Source: Histomonas meleagridis
Taxonomy: Eukaryota > Parabasalia > Tritrichomonadida > Dientamoebidae
Reading direction: 5' to 3'
Length of the DNA stretch: 64,000 nucleotides
Assembly: GCA_020186115.1 (NCBI GenBank)
Contig: WSYJ01000019.1
Span: forward strand, 54,558-118,557
How positions within the stretch are numbered: position 1 is the stretch's first letter; each line of letters begins with the position of its first letter. The translations under genes were made by a program, and so were the position numbers. Shown one piece after another: positions 49,453 to 61,504 of this stretch. The notes beneath the pieces are model-generated. The model worked only from the letters and a program-made list of their open reading frames with translations, ran no database searches and was not told the DNA's origin.

Positions 49453-51303
49453 ATGAGAGAAGAACTATTAACCATAACAGATTCCTATACTAATCCTAAT
49501 CCTCCTAATCTAAACAGCGAACAAGATAACGTTCACCATGAGTATGAAGAGCAACATTACTGGGGTATTAGACCAACAGCCCCTCGATCTGATATTAATT
49601 TACCAGCAATTGAAGCTATGGAAAGCTTCAAAACACACAAAAACTTTTCACCTGGAAAATTCATTTGGTGCCTTTTAATTGGTTGGTGGGTTTCTTTATT
49701 TTATTTCCTTACAGGAATTCTCTTTATGCTCACGGTTATTGGATACAAAAATGGTTTATTCTGTTTTAGGTTTGCCGCATTTATCATATATCCTTTTGGC
49801 AGGTATGGATATCGAGAAAATAATCAAAAATTTCAAATGCGAGTTATCGACAAAATACTATGGGCTATTCTCTCTCCTATTTATGGTATTGCATCTATTT
49901 TAGGAATGGCTCTTTCATGGGAGCTTGTTTATTATATTCCCATGGCAAAATTCCTCTTCAAAGGTTTACAACTTTGTTTTCAAGATCCAACCTCAGTTAA
50001 GTTCGAAAAGCTTGTTAACCAAAATCCACAGAATGGACATTTTCCAGTAATGCTACAACAAAATGCTGGTAGTGCCTTTTATTTCAAGTTCAGCATCTTT
50101 TCCATTGAAGTTGTTTATATTAATTTCATACCATTTCTAATCATTGCACTTATTTGTGGCTTTTTAGCTCCCAAAGGCTCATTTCTCGACGATCCGTTAT
50201 TTGGCACTTTTATGGCACTTTTTGGTGCAATTCCATGTGCGTATGTCATTGGTATTTGTGTTGATGATTTATCACATTCATTAGGTTTAGTTTTAGGTGC
50301 CATTTTGAATGGATTGTTTTTATCAATTGTTGAACTTATACTTTATTATTTTTCATTACGTCAAAACTTAGCAGATGTAGTTCGAGCAGCAGTCACTGGA
50401 GCGTTTTTAATGAATCTTTTGATTATACCAGGCTTTGGTATGTTGGCAGCAGGTCTTAAATGGAATGAAGTAATTCTTAATAAGAAATCGCAAAGTGTTT
50501 CAGGCACATTTTTGTTGTTGGCAATTGTTTCTGTTCTCTTTCCATCAGTTTTTTATCATGCGCATTCTAATACAGTTTTAGAATGTATTGGATGTTTAGC
50601 ACCTTATGGGAACACGACCGGACCAATGAATTGTTCGATGTGTCATTCCAAAAGCCTTACGAATATTCAAGACGATCCAATATATCAACAATATGCCGGA
50701 AAGTTAATGTATTCGATGTCCATTATCATGCCGTGTATATATATTATTGGTATCTTCTTTTCACTTAAAACTCATGCGCACATTTATGAAAACGAGAAAA
50801 AAGAGGGCGCTGAACATTCACAACAAATGAAGACCCCAATCGCTGTTGTCCTTTTACTTGTTGCGACTGTTTTGTTCTCAGTGATGGCACATGTTATGAC
50901 TGAAAAGATTCCGCACGCTATCGATAAGTTAGGATTCTCGCAGCGTTTTGTTGGTTTAGTGTTTTATACATTAATTCCAAATTGCGCAGAATATGTGAAC
51001 TCAATTAAATTCGCATTAAATGGAAACATCGGATTGTCTATGGAAATAGGTAATCAAGGAGCAATCATAACAGCTCTCGTGGAGATGCCTGCGCTGGTTT
51101 TGCTGTCGTACGTGCTCAATAAGGTCTCCGGGTACCAAATGTTCACGTTGATATTCCCAATCATTGATATCTTTTGCGTAATAGTGGCAGTAATGCTTAG
51201 AAACTCAATTCTGAACGAGAAACATATTAACTACTTCACAGGCATTTCGTTCTTGTTGATATTCGTGTTGATATCAGTGGTGTATTTCTTCGAATTCTTT
51301 TAA
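49453..51303 (+). CDS. YccF-CaCA fusion cation exchanger (VNX1/CAX-like)
   Basis: 616 residues from ATG 49453. After a hydrophilic 60-residue N-terminus comes a YccF-type inner-membrane domain: LIGWWVSLFYFLTG, LTVIGYKNGLFCFRF, IIYPFGRYGY. Then two halves of a Ca2+:cation antiporter fold follow: GAILNGLFLSIVELI with AVTGAFLMNLLIIPGFGML (about residues 285-330) and TLIPNCAEYVNSIKFA with IEIGNQGAIIT-like repeat (MEIGNQGAIIT, about 510-540). The Glu in each repeat sits where CaCA proteins bind the ion. Thirteen or more membrane segments can be counted. A short loop has CxxC pairs (CIGCLAPYG, CSMCHS). It probably exchanges Na+/K+ or Ca2+ for protons at an internal membrane. Intact. Confidence 0.85.
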   Translation: MREELLTITDSYTNPNPPNLNSEQDNVHHEYEEQHYWGIRPTAPRSDINLPAIEAMESFKTHKNFSPGKFIWCLLIGWWVSLFYFLTGILFMLTVIGYKNGLFCFRFAAFIIYPFGRYGYRENNQKFQMRVIDKILWAILSPIYGIASILGMALSWELVYYIPMAKFLFKGLQLCFQDPTSVKFEKLVNQNPQNGHFPVMLQQNAGSAFYFKFSIFSIEVVYINFIPFLIIALICGFLAPKGSFLDDPLFGTFMALFGAIPCAYVIGICVDDLSHSLGLVLGAILNGLFLSIVELILYYFSLRQNLADVVRAAVTGAFLMNLLIIPGFGMLAAGLKWNEVILNKKSQSVSGTFLLLAIVSVLFPSVFYHAHSNTVLECIGCLAPYGNTTGPMNCSMCHSKSLTNIQDDPIYQQYAGKLMYSMSIIMPCIYIIGIFFSLKTHAHIYENEKKEGAEHSQQMKTPIAVVLLLVATVLFSVMAHVMTEKIPHAIDKLGFSQRFVGLVFYTLIPNCAEYVNSIKFALNGNIGLSMEIGNQGAIITALVEMPALVLLSYVLNKVSGYQMFTLIFPIIDIFCVIVAVMLRNSILNEKHINYFTGISFLLIFVLISVVYFFEFF

Positions 51304-51722
51304 GTTGAAAGTTTTTGTATCAAATAAATTAAATTTATTTTCATTTTTATTGTATATATCTTATGCGTAATGGCGTGAAAATGAACGAAGTATTGCAATT
51401 TGTGTACACGTTGTCGCTTTGCTGCAGATTGAAATGATAATTAATTGTTTTGAAATAGTCGAAAATATATGCCCACGAAGTGCACGCGAAATAAGTTCGG
51501 TGTATAAGTTTTGGCTTAGCTGAACGGGTGGCTTGGAATTGTTTGTTTGTATTAGTTATTGCACCTAAAAATTATTCAATAGCTTGAACATAGGAAGTGA
51601 GGATCACGCAATAGTGATCGTTGGTTTAAGTGAAAATGTCTTCGTCGTTTTGAATTTGTATCTGGTAAATTTGTTTGAGTTGTTGTAACAGGTGTTCGAT
51701 TTTCTGGTTTTCGCTTTTTGTT

Positions 51723-51960
51723 TTAAATAAATGTCAAGAATGTTCTTGGAAAGCTCATCAATGACATCTGGTTAATACGCTCATAGGGACTGTCGACCGT
51801 TATGAGCGGTGGTTTAGGATATTCCGGGCGCAAAATAGGACGATATGGCTTAAAATCCATTTTTTTCGCTAGGGGGTAACATGATTTAGACTGGAGGTAC
51901 CAATTAACGTCCTCCGCAGAATAAAAGCCTAAGCAAAAAAATACGGTCAGAATTGAAAAC
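51723..51960 (-). pseudogene. Secreted-protein fragment lacking its start
   Basis: A frame with a hydrophobic leader (SILTVFFCLGFYSAEDVNWY) that looks like a signal peptide, then PLAKKMDFKPYRPILRPEYP and a short C-terminus. No ATG is present: the frame runs into a stop near the transposon end at 51974. The insertion or a rearrangement probably removed the start codon and promoter. It converges with the exchanger gene. Confidence 0.4.
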
Positions 51961-51973
51961 AAAAAAATTCAAA

Positions 51974-52100
51974 GGTACTCTACAAGCAAAAGGGAAAATT
52001 TGAATACCTTCTTATCAATAAGTGGAAATGCCTTTCAATTATGCGTGATTTTTTGAATAGCATTGAAAAATTCACATTCGAAATATATTTGTGAGAAATA
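51974..52100 (+). repeat. Left inverted repeat of the GGTACT family
   Basis: Pairs with 61380-61504 on the other strand and matches 45742-45870 in direct orientation. Confidence 0.75.
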
Positions 52101-52142
52101 ATTCCCTCTCAAATTTGATTTCTATGTTATACATTTTTCGAC

Positions 52143-54650
52143 ATTATTTAGTATTAAATTACCTCTTCGTCTAATTAAAATTAGTTGTTCTTGATTTGTT
52201 ATTTTTTCCCATTCTCCAATAAAATTAATTATAGTTTTCTTACCTTTAGATGATACATCTACTTGAAATCCTGGAATTGACGTTGTTCCTCTTTCTAATA
52301 TTAAATTGATAGAATTTGATGTTGTAAATTGTGTTTCTAATATATCTTTAATATTATCTTTTGAAATTTATGTTTTTTAACAACAATTCCTTTTGTTGTG
52401 ACTTTTATATTTGATATTTCTTGATTAAATTGAACAGTTAAGTAGTTGAATTTAGAATAAATTAAGTCTTTATAAGCTTGAAAATCTAAATAAACCTTTT
52501 TTCCTGTAAAATTAATTTTTTCGTTATTTTTTTGTGAAATTATCGATTGTGAAAGGAAGAATTTTGGTATATTTACTACATAATAATTATTCATTTTTGA
52601 ATTTCGAAAATTGATAGAAAGATTGGTGTTTGAAATATTGAGTTTAGAAATATGATCTTTAAGAGATAAATTCATATTAATACTGATATTAGATTGAGTT
52701 TTTGATGAAATTGTAACTTCAGATTTTTGTGTACGTAAACATGTTAATGGAATTGATGTTTTATTATTACCTTGAGGTCTCACCAATTGGAGAGACATCA
52801 GGGTATCTTCATTTATTTGCAAGTTAACTAATTTTGATCCAGGATAAATTCTTTTATATATATTTTCCATAGTTTCTTAATGAATTACTAAAAATCCTTT
52901 ATCACATTCTTCTCCAATACAATATTTTTCATGCACAAATGGTGGAAGAGTTTGGAAAACTAATTGAACACAACTTAAACTATCATTTTTTCCATATGTT
53001 AATTCTGCAAACTCTTCAGAAATTTTACCATATTTATATAATTTGCTATTGATAAAATTAAGTTTCCATGAATCCTTTGCTATTGATTTTCTGGAACAAA
53101 CTAAATCTATAGGAATATTTAATATAGTTTCAAGAGACTCAAAATCAAAAAAAATTACACTTACATTAAATTTGACGTCCAAAATAAATTTAGATCCTTC
53201 TATAGGTATTATTGGAGATTCTGTTATAATATATCCATGTGAATATTGTACATCTTCTTCGACTGTTATATCAAATGTTAAATGTCCATTAGAAACAAGA
53301 TTAAATTCTTGAAGATATTTTGAATCATTTTTCGTAATTTCCATATTTTTGTAAACAGTAAATATATTATTTGAAATATAATCACCTTGAGGTTCATATG
53401 CTAGCACTAAAGTAAGCGTTGATTTCGAATTAATTTTTGAATTATTTGATCCATATATTTTTTTTGCATAAAATGTTACAGGATTTTGAAGATTTGATTG
53501 GATAGAATCGAATTCATTGTTAATCTTAATGAATCCATTAATTCCAACTTTTATTGAGGTAATAATAATATTTAGTTCTTCATCACAATCATTAATTATA
53601 TTCGCTGGAATATTTTGTGCGCCAATTTCGATTTTTGCTTTATGTTTTTGGATAATTTCAAAAAATTGTTCATCATTATTTTCACAAAGTGAAAATGGCC
53701 AAGAAGTATTGAGAAAACAAATAGTTCCTTATATTAGTTTAAAGTCAAAATGAAACATTTCGTGTGAATTTAACCATCCTTTATAGTTAACAATAAGTTT
53801 GTTCTTAATTCCTTCAAAATTAACTTTTGGAAGAACAAAAGTTGATTTTATGGTTAGTTTATATAAACATTCGAAAGGAATTAAATCAAATTGAAGATGT
53901 GAAATCAATAAGTTAAGATTTGTTCAAATATCTTTGAAAATTTTGACTGATTTTGAATACGATTCAGAAAATTTATAATTAATAATTATATTTGATGGAA
54001 TTGAATCATCAATATTTAATAACTTAAATTCACATGCTTCAATTAACGAAGCAGAAGAAAGTGAATTAGTATTAGAGATTAATGTATAGCATGCTATTTC
54101 ATGAAATACTAAGATCTTCGTCTGAACGAAGAAAAGAATTCTTAAGTGTAAGAACATTTTTGATTATAACATTATTAATAATATTTGCACTGATATTTTC
54201 GAGCGAAAGTTCTTTGTCTTTATCATTCGATTTTGATAATTCAAGATTTACAAATGAATCGGTTGATAAACCAATGATATCAAAATCTTCTTCAAGGGAA
54301 GAAGCATCTATGGTTACTGAACTTGCATTTCCATTCACGTAAAGTTTGGTATATCCTGAAATTAAACTTTGATCAAATTTAGGTATTGGGATGAATTTTG
54401 CATTTAAACCTTCGCACAAATTTGAAGTTTGTGCGATGCAAATATTTTTACTTGAACAAAATTGTGTTAGCAATGATAAAAGATACAAGGAAAATTCCAA
54501 AATTTGTTTTGTACATTTGAAGGAGATTGAATGCATCGCTTCTAACGATTTTTTGTATATTTTTTGATCGGATGACAAGATTTTGAGCGGAAATTGACAA
54601 GTAATTTGAATGATATTGTTTTCTAATACACAAATTAACATTCGCTATTC
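52143..54650 (-). pseudogene. Decayed gene for a large beta-rich protein
   Basis: Long minus-strand frames follow each other from 54641 down: 54641-54099, a piece 53920-53440 with stops, 53407-52877, 52870-52337 and a decayed tail to 52143. They share a style: many Ile/Asn/Ser, alternating hydrophobic residues, repeated strand-like units such as KFILDVKFNVSVIFF, and paired Cys (HEKYCIGEECDKGFL). This looks like an extracellular or surface repeat protein. Only a few stops separate the pieces, so the loss is fairly recent. No family identified; adhesin-like is the most I would say. Confidence 0.5.
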
Positions 54651-55140
54651 AATGAATGCCAATTTAATTAAATTATTTTAGATATATTCTGAAACATATT
54701 CATTTTTTATTTAAATGATAATAATCAAATATTACTTAAACTCATCGATATATCAAGTTGCGTAAAAAATTATGTACCTGAAAAAGGAACCCTGCCCTTC
54801 GGCATGACTAAATGTATTTTTATCAGAGATCCTCGTAAATCACTCAACTAAATAATAGTTACGTATTATATTATTGATATATATTATTTTATATATTCTG
54901 GACATTCGATGATAGATCTGATCTTCACTTTTTATGAATCTTCTCGACATTCTTTGTATATACTGTGTTTTCTATTCGTATATTCTTCATATATGTTTTT
55001 ATATTTTTTAAAAATGATTAGAAAAAATATTTTATTACAAACTTTTTTCCATATACATTCATGTGTTTTTAAGTAGTGATAGGAGGATATGAAATTTTGG
55101 AAACATTCCTTTTTCCGATATCCGATTAATCAACAATTTA

Positions 55141-55146
<6 letters not shown>

Positions 55147-55174
<28 letters not shown>

Positions 55175-55175
55175 T
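55147..55175. repeat. TA microsatellite
   Basis: Uninterrupted alternating T/A for about 29 bases. Confidence 0.9.
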
Positions 55176-55514
55176 TAATATAAGGTGATATGTTTACTAT
55201 ACAAAATTTTGGGCCTATTTATTCTCTAAAAAAAATGTAAATTCTTCTTTTCTTGAATAATTCTTCTATCTTATAAGTCTTCAATAATAGTACATGTATA
55301 TAATAAACCGAAGTTGTAATGTTCTACCAATAGGTAGTAAGTTTAAATTTAATAAAATTCAGGAATTACTTAATGAAAAACTTTTTCATTTACAAAACAT
55401 TTACATGAAAAACGCAATTATCCTAAAATATATTCATATAAATTTCATCTGATAACTATGAATCAAAAAAAATATCATAAAAGGCAGATTACCGATATAT
55501 TATATGAGAAAAAA

Positions 55515-57215
55515 TAAAGATTGATTTCCACATCACAATATATAGTAAATAAAATATATTTTTAATAATATTATTTTATTATATAAGATGTGTATACTAA
55601 TTACATATGATTAAAGTAAACTAACTTTATTTGGTGAAGGAAAAAATAGATTGAAATTTTGATGCCTAAAATTTCATCGAAAAAGTTTAAAAAAATATTG
55701 GTCGTAATCGTGTAAAACTTTGTAAATAAATTTCTATTTTACATTAAATAAAGGATTCAAAACCGCATATATAGGAATAAAGAATCCTATTGAAGAAAAT
55801 AATATATTATATGCATATAAACTTTAAATATGATATGTAAAATTTTAAAAAATAGCAAATATATCATGCCTATACGTGAACACCTATCATGTATATTAAT
55901 GTTTTCCAAGAGTCCCAATAATTTTTTAATAAAGGTTTAAAAATAATGAATATTCTAGGAAGCACTATAATATTAGGGGTAAAAAAAGATTGACCCCCAT
56001 ACAATTTTAATCAATAAAATAAATTTTATTTTAATTTTCTTTAACTATAATAAAAAGTACTGTGGTTAATTACCATTTTAAATTTTTTTATTTGTTTTTT
56101 TAATTATATTTTTTGGCTCTTGGAAATTCACTTTATTGTTATGTTCATATGTTATCTTCTTATCTTCTAAATATTTTATTATTCTTCTAAATAATTAAAT
56201 ATTATATGAATTATGATTGATTCAATAATATTGATTTGGTACTAATTTTTCTTTTAGATTCTTCAATTTTTCGATTATAAGTTATTATTTGTGAACTTTA
56301 CAATAATCGTTATGAACCATCACATTTTTCATCTCCTATTTATCCTTTATTTTGCCAATATAAAATTAAATTTCTAGTATTAGATTATCAAAGAAATATT
56401 ATTAATTATAAATATCTACATGTAAAAGTATTATGTGAAATAGAAGGGAATTTTCATCAAGTAGCATTGTCAGCATGAATTGTTGTTATATAAAATTGAC
56501 ATTGAGTTACGGATGAGTACTTCATTAGCTGACAAAGCATAATTTTATAACTTTCATACTATAAATATAACATCAAACTTTCATTTGTTATAATATAAAT
56601 AAAAAACTTATTTCTAACTTTCTTTAATATTTGTCAAAATTCATTCGAATGTTGTACCATTTCATTTCTTCTAACAACCGTTAATTTATATGGGATCAGC
56701 TTTCGAACATATTTTATATTATGCAAAGCATACTTGAAAACTTTTAATGATATTTAATGTATTACCTAATATTTCAATAATATGTTTTTGGTACTTGCAT
56801 ATAAATATTTTGGGAAGATCTATGTAAATGACTCAATTAAGTTACTGTCGTACATTTTATTAGTATACTGAAATAAGTATAATAAATTCACTTTTTTGCA
56901 TTTTTCACAAATCATCTTTAAAGTTCTTATGCATATATAATTTTCTCTAACTTGATTCTTTAATACTGTATATATGATTTTTAATCTTAATCAATGAGGA
57001 TGTAATATTTAATTATAAAGTTTCACATATATTCAACCATGATTTATTTGAACTTTTTCAATGAGATTTTGATCACCACCGGAATTTCAAACAAATTTTT
57101 TTCATTATCAAAAAGAAGTTTAAAAACTTTAATTATAGTTTATTAATACACACATCTTATATAATAAAATAATATTATTAAAAATATTTTATTATTCATT
57201 TGATGTGAAGATATA
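55515..57215. repeat. Inverted-repeat pair, possible MITE or small transposon ends
   Basis: 55515-55600 and the reverse complement of 57140-57215 share TTTTTAATAATATTATTTTA and TATATAAGATGTGT, with CACATCA outside. The internal 1.5 kb is AT-rich. As both arms are low-complexity A/T, chance contributes, but the 40-base matching run is long. Confidence 0.45.
56281..56478 (+). other. Isolated 65-codon open fragment
   Basis: Between TAA 56278 and TGA 56476, a frame with protein-like composition: CELYNNRYEPSHFSSPIYPL, then FLVLDYQRN and KVLCEIEGNFHQVA. No ATG and no recognised family. It may be a scrap of an element protein. Confidence 0.25.
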
Positions 57216-57595
57216 TGGGTCAATATAAATTGACCTCCATATATTTTTTAATATATATTAAAATACATTCATTCTATATTATAAATTTATATTATTAATT
57301 TTTATATGAGCTAAATGTCTATATATCAATCATCATAATTTATTCGATTACAAATATATTTAAACAAATTATTTTCATAAAATTTAATTAAATTTAAATA
57401 GAATATATTATGTTTGAATCATTGAGCTATTTATAAAATATTATATGTATTAATTGATTTTGCTGATTATAATATTTGCTTGTTACTGACTTAAACTAAT
57501 AAATTATTTTTCTTTTAACGTATACCCTATTATTTATTATTCATATTGATAATTCAATATTTTATGCATTATGCGTTTGATATTTATTCGTTATT

Positions 57596-58553
57596 ATGAA
57601 TTACAATCAGCCTCAACAATCTACTCTCCCGTTTATTGATAATATTCTCTCTTATTTTTGGCTTTTTACGAATGAAGACGCAGCTATTCAATTCGCATTA
57701 CAGAATGGAGTTATTTATAATCAAATGATGTGTGAAGAATGTAATTTCAATATGCAGATCTACAGAGATTCTTCAAAAGGATTTGGATACAAATGGATAT
57801 GCCCAAGATGCCACAAATCAAAAAGTATTTAATATGGAAGTATTTATTACTCAGCAAAAATACCACTTTCTAAAATTTTTCATTTATTATATTGTTGGGC
57901 ATATAAATATTCATATAAAGATACTGCAAGAGAAGTAGGAGTGAGTAGAAACACAGTAACATATTATTTTACTTTATTTAGAAATGCCTGTGATGCATAT
58001 GTTTTATCTTTAAAAGGTCTTATTGTTGGTGGTCCTGATAAAACTGTTCAAATAGATGAAACTTTAATGTGCTGAAGGAAATATAATGTTGAACGAGGTT
58101 TAAATCAAGTATGGATTTTTGGGGGAATTTGTGTTGAAGATAGACAATTCTTTTGTCTTGTTGTACCTGATCGAACAAGAGAAACATTAGAAGAAGAGAT
58201 TCGTAATCATATATTACCTGAAACAAAAATAATTTCTGATTGCTTATAAGCATATGACTTTCTTGATGATGACAGTGATTACGAACATGAAACTGTTAAT
58301 CATTCATGTAATTTTGTTGATCAAAACTAAAGCCCACATTCAAATGATAGAAAGACTTTGGAGGGAACTTAAAAAAATTAATAAAAGATATGAAGGAATT
58401 CCAGAAAGCAAAGTCAATGAACATATATCAGAGTTCATGTGGAGATGGAATGTTATTCACAATTAGAATCGAATATTTATAGCCGCCGTTCAATTAATTG
58501 CAGACACAAAGTTTACAAAAGTAATTGATTGCGATGAAGAAGAAGAATTGGAA
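57596..58553 (+). pseudogene. Merlin (IS1595/ISXO2-like) transposase, broken
   Basis: ATG 57596 starts a protein with a zinc ribbon (CEECNFNMQIYRD and CPRCHKSKSI). It is then frameshifted at about 57830. The DDE core follows in pieces: TVQIDETLM (first D, about 58035), a TGA after the Cys (58073), QVWIFGGICVEDRQFF, VVPDRTRETLEEEI, ILPETKIISDC (second D, about 58235) with TAA at 58247, VNHSCNFVDQ and, in a third frame, HIQMIERLWRELKK (catalytic E, about 58352). All signature motifs of the IS1595/Merlin family are present in order. Dead copy. No terminal repeats identified. Confidence 0.85.
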
Positions 58554-58559
58554 TAAGTA

Positions 58560-61379
58560 AAAATTCATATCTTCGAGTGTTATTATTATTTTTTTTGAAA
58601 TATATATTATTTTATTATATTATTTATATATTCATTTTGTGAAAATTATTTTGTTACAAATTTTGTAATTTCGAAAATTCGATTTTTTAAAAATCTGTAT
58701 TGATTATCTTTATTTGATGACTTATCTCGTTATATTGTTTATATTTTGTTTAGTTTAAATTTTTTGTTGTGAATTTCGAAATTTTAAGAATTCAATTTAA
58801 AAAAAAAATCGGCATTAATCAATCCTATATTGTTATAAACCTTCTTAATGTTTTAAATACACTTTAGTTCCATTAAATTTTTACATAAATTTGATGTCAA
58901 AAAAATCATATCAATTTTAAAAAATCAAAAAAATTCATTGATATATCTCATGAATAAACTTAGCATATGTTAAAAACTTTGATAGAATATTATTATAATA
59001 TATATTAACGATTGGATTTTTCCGAAATAATGCAATTTAAGAAATTCCTCAATTTCGGAACAACCACATTACTTATGTTTAGTAATGTATGCATATTTAT
59101 TAACCAGAATTTTGTCCAATTAAATATATTGTAATCTTGAAAAAGAAATAAAATAATTTTTCGAAGAATGATGTTTATTCAATTATTGAATAATGATTCA
59201 ATATTTATACGTATAATTCTGCGTCAAAAGCTGTTAATTACAAACTCATCTATTCAAAAAGTGAACATTTCTTCGAAGAATTACTAAATACACAAGTTCA
59301 TTTTTGAGCGATTATATTATTACTTTGTAAATTTTTCATTTTTGTATGCAAAAAATAGTGGAATAATATATTGCATTTTAAAAAAATGTTAGAATATTTT
59401 TTGAAACTCAAATCTTATGAAATATATAATTTTTAATAACAAAAAATTGAAATAATTCTTCATTGATAATAATCTATTTTCAAATTTTACCAAAAACACG
59501 GGAATTCAACATATTCATAGTTTCATATGTACATGAATCTATATTTAAAAATATTCTTTAAATTATTAAGAAAACTTGTGTATTAAGTTATTATCATTAT
59601 ATTAATTGATTTAGTGAGAGATTGATGAAAAATATAAATTTTTGATCATTATTTTTAATATGATTACGATTAGTTGATCTTTTATATCATAGTTATGATT
59701 AATATTTATGAATAAACTTTTTATTAATAAAAAAATAGTTCAACATAAATACATTTTCATGGTAGATCTTATAGGTCTTCTTTTACATTCTTAATCACTA
59801 CATATATATATATATATATATATCCATTGATATCGAACATTATCTAAAATTTTTTTTTAGTGATTTCATCGAACCTTGATTCAAAAAATAATTGTAATTT
59901 ACAATTTTTATAATTGTATCAGAAATATAATTTTTGAGAAAAATTATTTTCAAATATTTGATCATTTTACCTCTATAATGAATAAAATCTACTCTCTTTT
60001 ATATCTTTTATTTCAAATTCATTAAGTACAATTACTTTTATTACTTTTCGAGTTACTACCCAATCTTATAAGATTATGCATAATATTTTGTGTATTAAAA
60101 TAATTTTTCAAAATTGAATATCATTCTAATTTATCTAATTATATTAAATTTATTGATAGATCATGATAACTTAGTATATTTAAAAAAATTTCATTATTTA
60201 AATTATAAGTGAGAGACTAAATTAAAATAGAAATCATTATTTATGTACACAACCATATAATAAATGTTGAAATACCTAATTCTCTTTATTACAATAGAAT
60301 AACTTATTTAATAGAATATTATTACATGAAATTATAATCCCAAAATCAGCGATGTCAATTTCTTCGGAATATTTTAACTCATATTGTATTATGTTCAAAT
60401 ATGTTAAAACCATGCGATTTTTCGTGTTGTATTACATTCGAATAATAGTAAGGAATTCTAAATATTCTTTTTATTTACAATATAAAAAGAACACTTAGTT
60501 TGTATAAACTTTATACAGTATTGAATCAAAAATTTCTTTAAATGGATTCAAATAATAATGTTTTTTCATTTGATCTATAATATCTTGTTGCTTATTCACT
60601 AATGATTCTTCATGTTCACTTATGTTCATCCAAATTCATTTGTGTTTGTATAGACCTACTCATGTTCTCTAATGAATTTTATAGTTAATTCATGTTTATT
60701 TCTTATAATTTATGTTGTTTATTATATTTCAAAATCAATTTTCATGATTTTTGTTTTTTATAATGAATAGAACTCAATAATATTAACTGAATATAAATCA
60801 AAATTAATGAGAAATTTGAATATATCATATAATTCTGAAAAATGTGATAGAGAGATTTATCAACCCTCTAATATCAAGTGAAATTGATTATCTATCATAA
60901 AAAAATTAAAATTGAAATTATTTAATATTTATCAAAGAGCATTAATAATTATACATATTTTTTTAGTTTACAGATTAAAATTATAAATGTGTATCGATTT
61001 ATTAACTAAACAATATTTTTTCTGTGGCGACCGTTTGGAGTACAACCTGAATGTTAATTTAACCCTCATTAATATTCGATGTTTCAAATAAATACATAAA
61101 TCATGTGTTTGATATTAATGTATAATATTGATTATTAATATCTAAAAAAGAACCACAAAATACACAAAATGATGCAGCAGATTTGCAATTAGTTGTGAGT
61201 TAGGATCAAGCATTTGAAATGTAATTATTCTTGTATCATTTGAATTTCTCTAAATCGATTGCATTTAAACATGTGTAAATTGATATGTGAACAAATCGAT
61301 TTGGTGACATTTTATTAATTCCCAGGAAATTTTATGTCAGAATATGTAAAACATTGAAATAGATTTTGATTCGGTATAT
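58560..61379. other. Very AT-rich gene desert
   Basis: About 2.8 kb with no supported gene. It holds a (TA)n run at 59802-59823. A region near 60595-60720 has imperfect repeats around TTCATGTTCACTTATGTTCA. Confidence 0.6.
59802..59823. repeat. TA microsatellite
   Basis: About 22 bases of alternating A/T. Confidence 0.85.
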
Positions 61380-61504
61380 TTTCTCACGAAAATATTTTGA
61401 ATGTGAATTTTTCAATGCTATTCAAAAAATCACGCATGATTGAAAGGCATTTTTACTTTTTGATAGGAAGGTATTCAAATCCTCCCATTAGGTTGGAGAG
61501 TACC
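61380..61504 (-). repeat. Right inverted repeat of the GGTACT family
   Basis: Inverted partner of 51974-52100. It interrupts the RT of copy R5 just after the TIDFS of motif A. Confidence 0.75.

Larger units (their letters stand above)
54660..57595. other. Very AT-rich gene desert
   Basis: About 2.9 kb without a supported gene except the fragment at 56281-56478. It contains a (TA)n run at 55147-55175 and an inverted-repeat pair (55515-55600 and 57140-57215). Confidence 0.6.
51974..61504. mobile_element. 9.5-kb segment bounded by about 125-bp inverted repeats (GGTACT family)
   Basis: Left end 51974-52100 and right end 61380-61504 are inverted repeats: GGTACTCT, TTTGAATACCTTC, TGGAAATGCCTTTCAATTAT (T variant on the right), GATTTTTTGAATAGCATTG and TTCACATTC. 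No matching transposase is inside. No clear target duplication is seen, and the flanks are unrelated (a host gene on the left, retrotransposon R5 on the right), so this may be two separate ends rather than one element. Confidence 0.55.

Noticed and set aside
51974..61504. Single autonomous 9.5-kb transposon
   Set aside because: No transposase matching the GGTACT ends is inside, no target duplication is visible, and the flanks do not rejoin.
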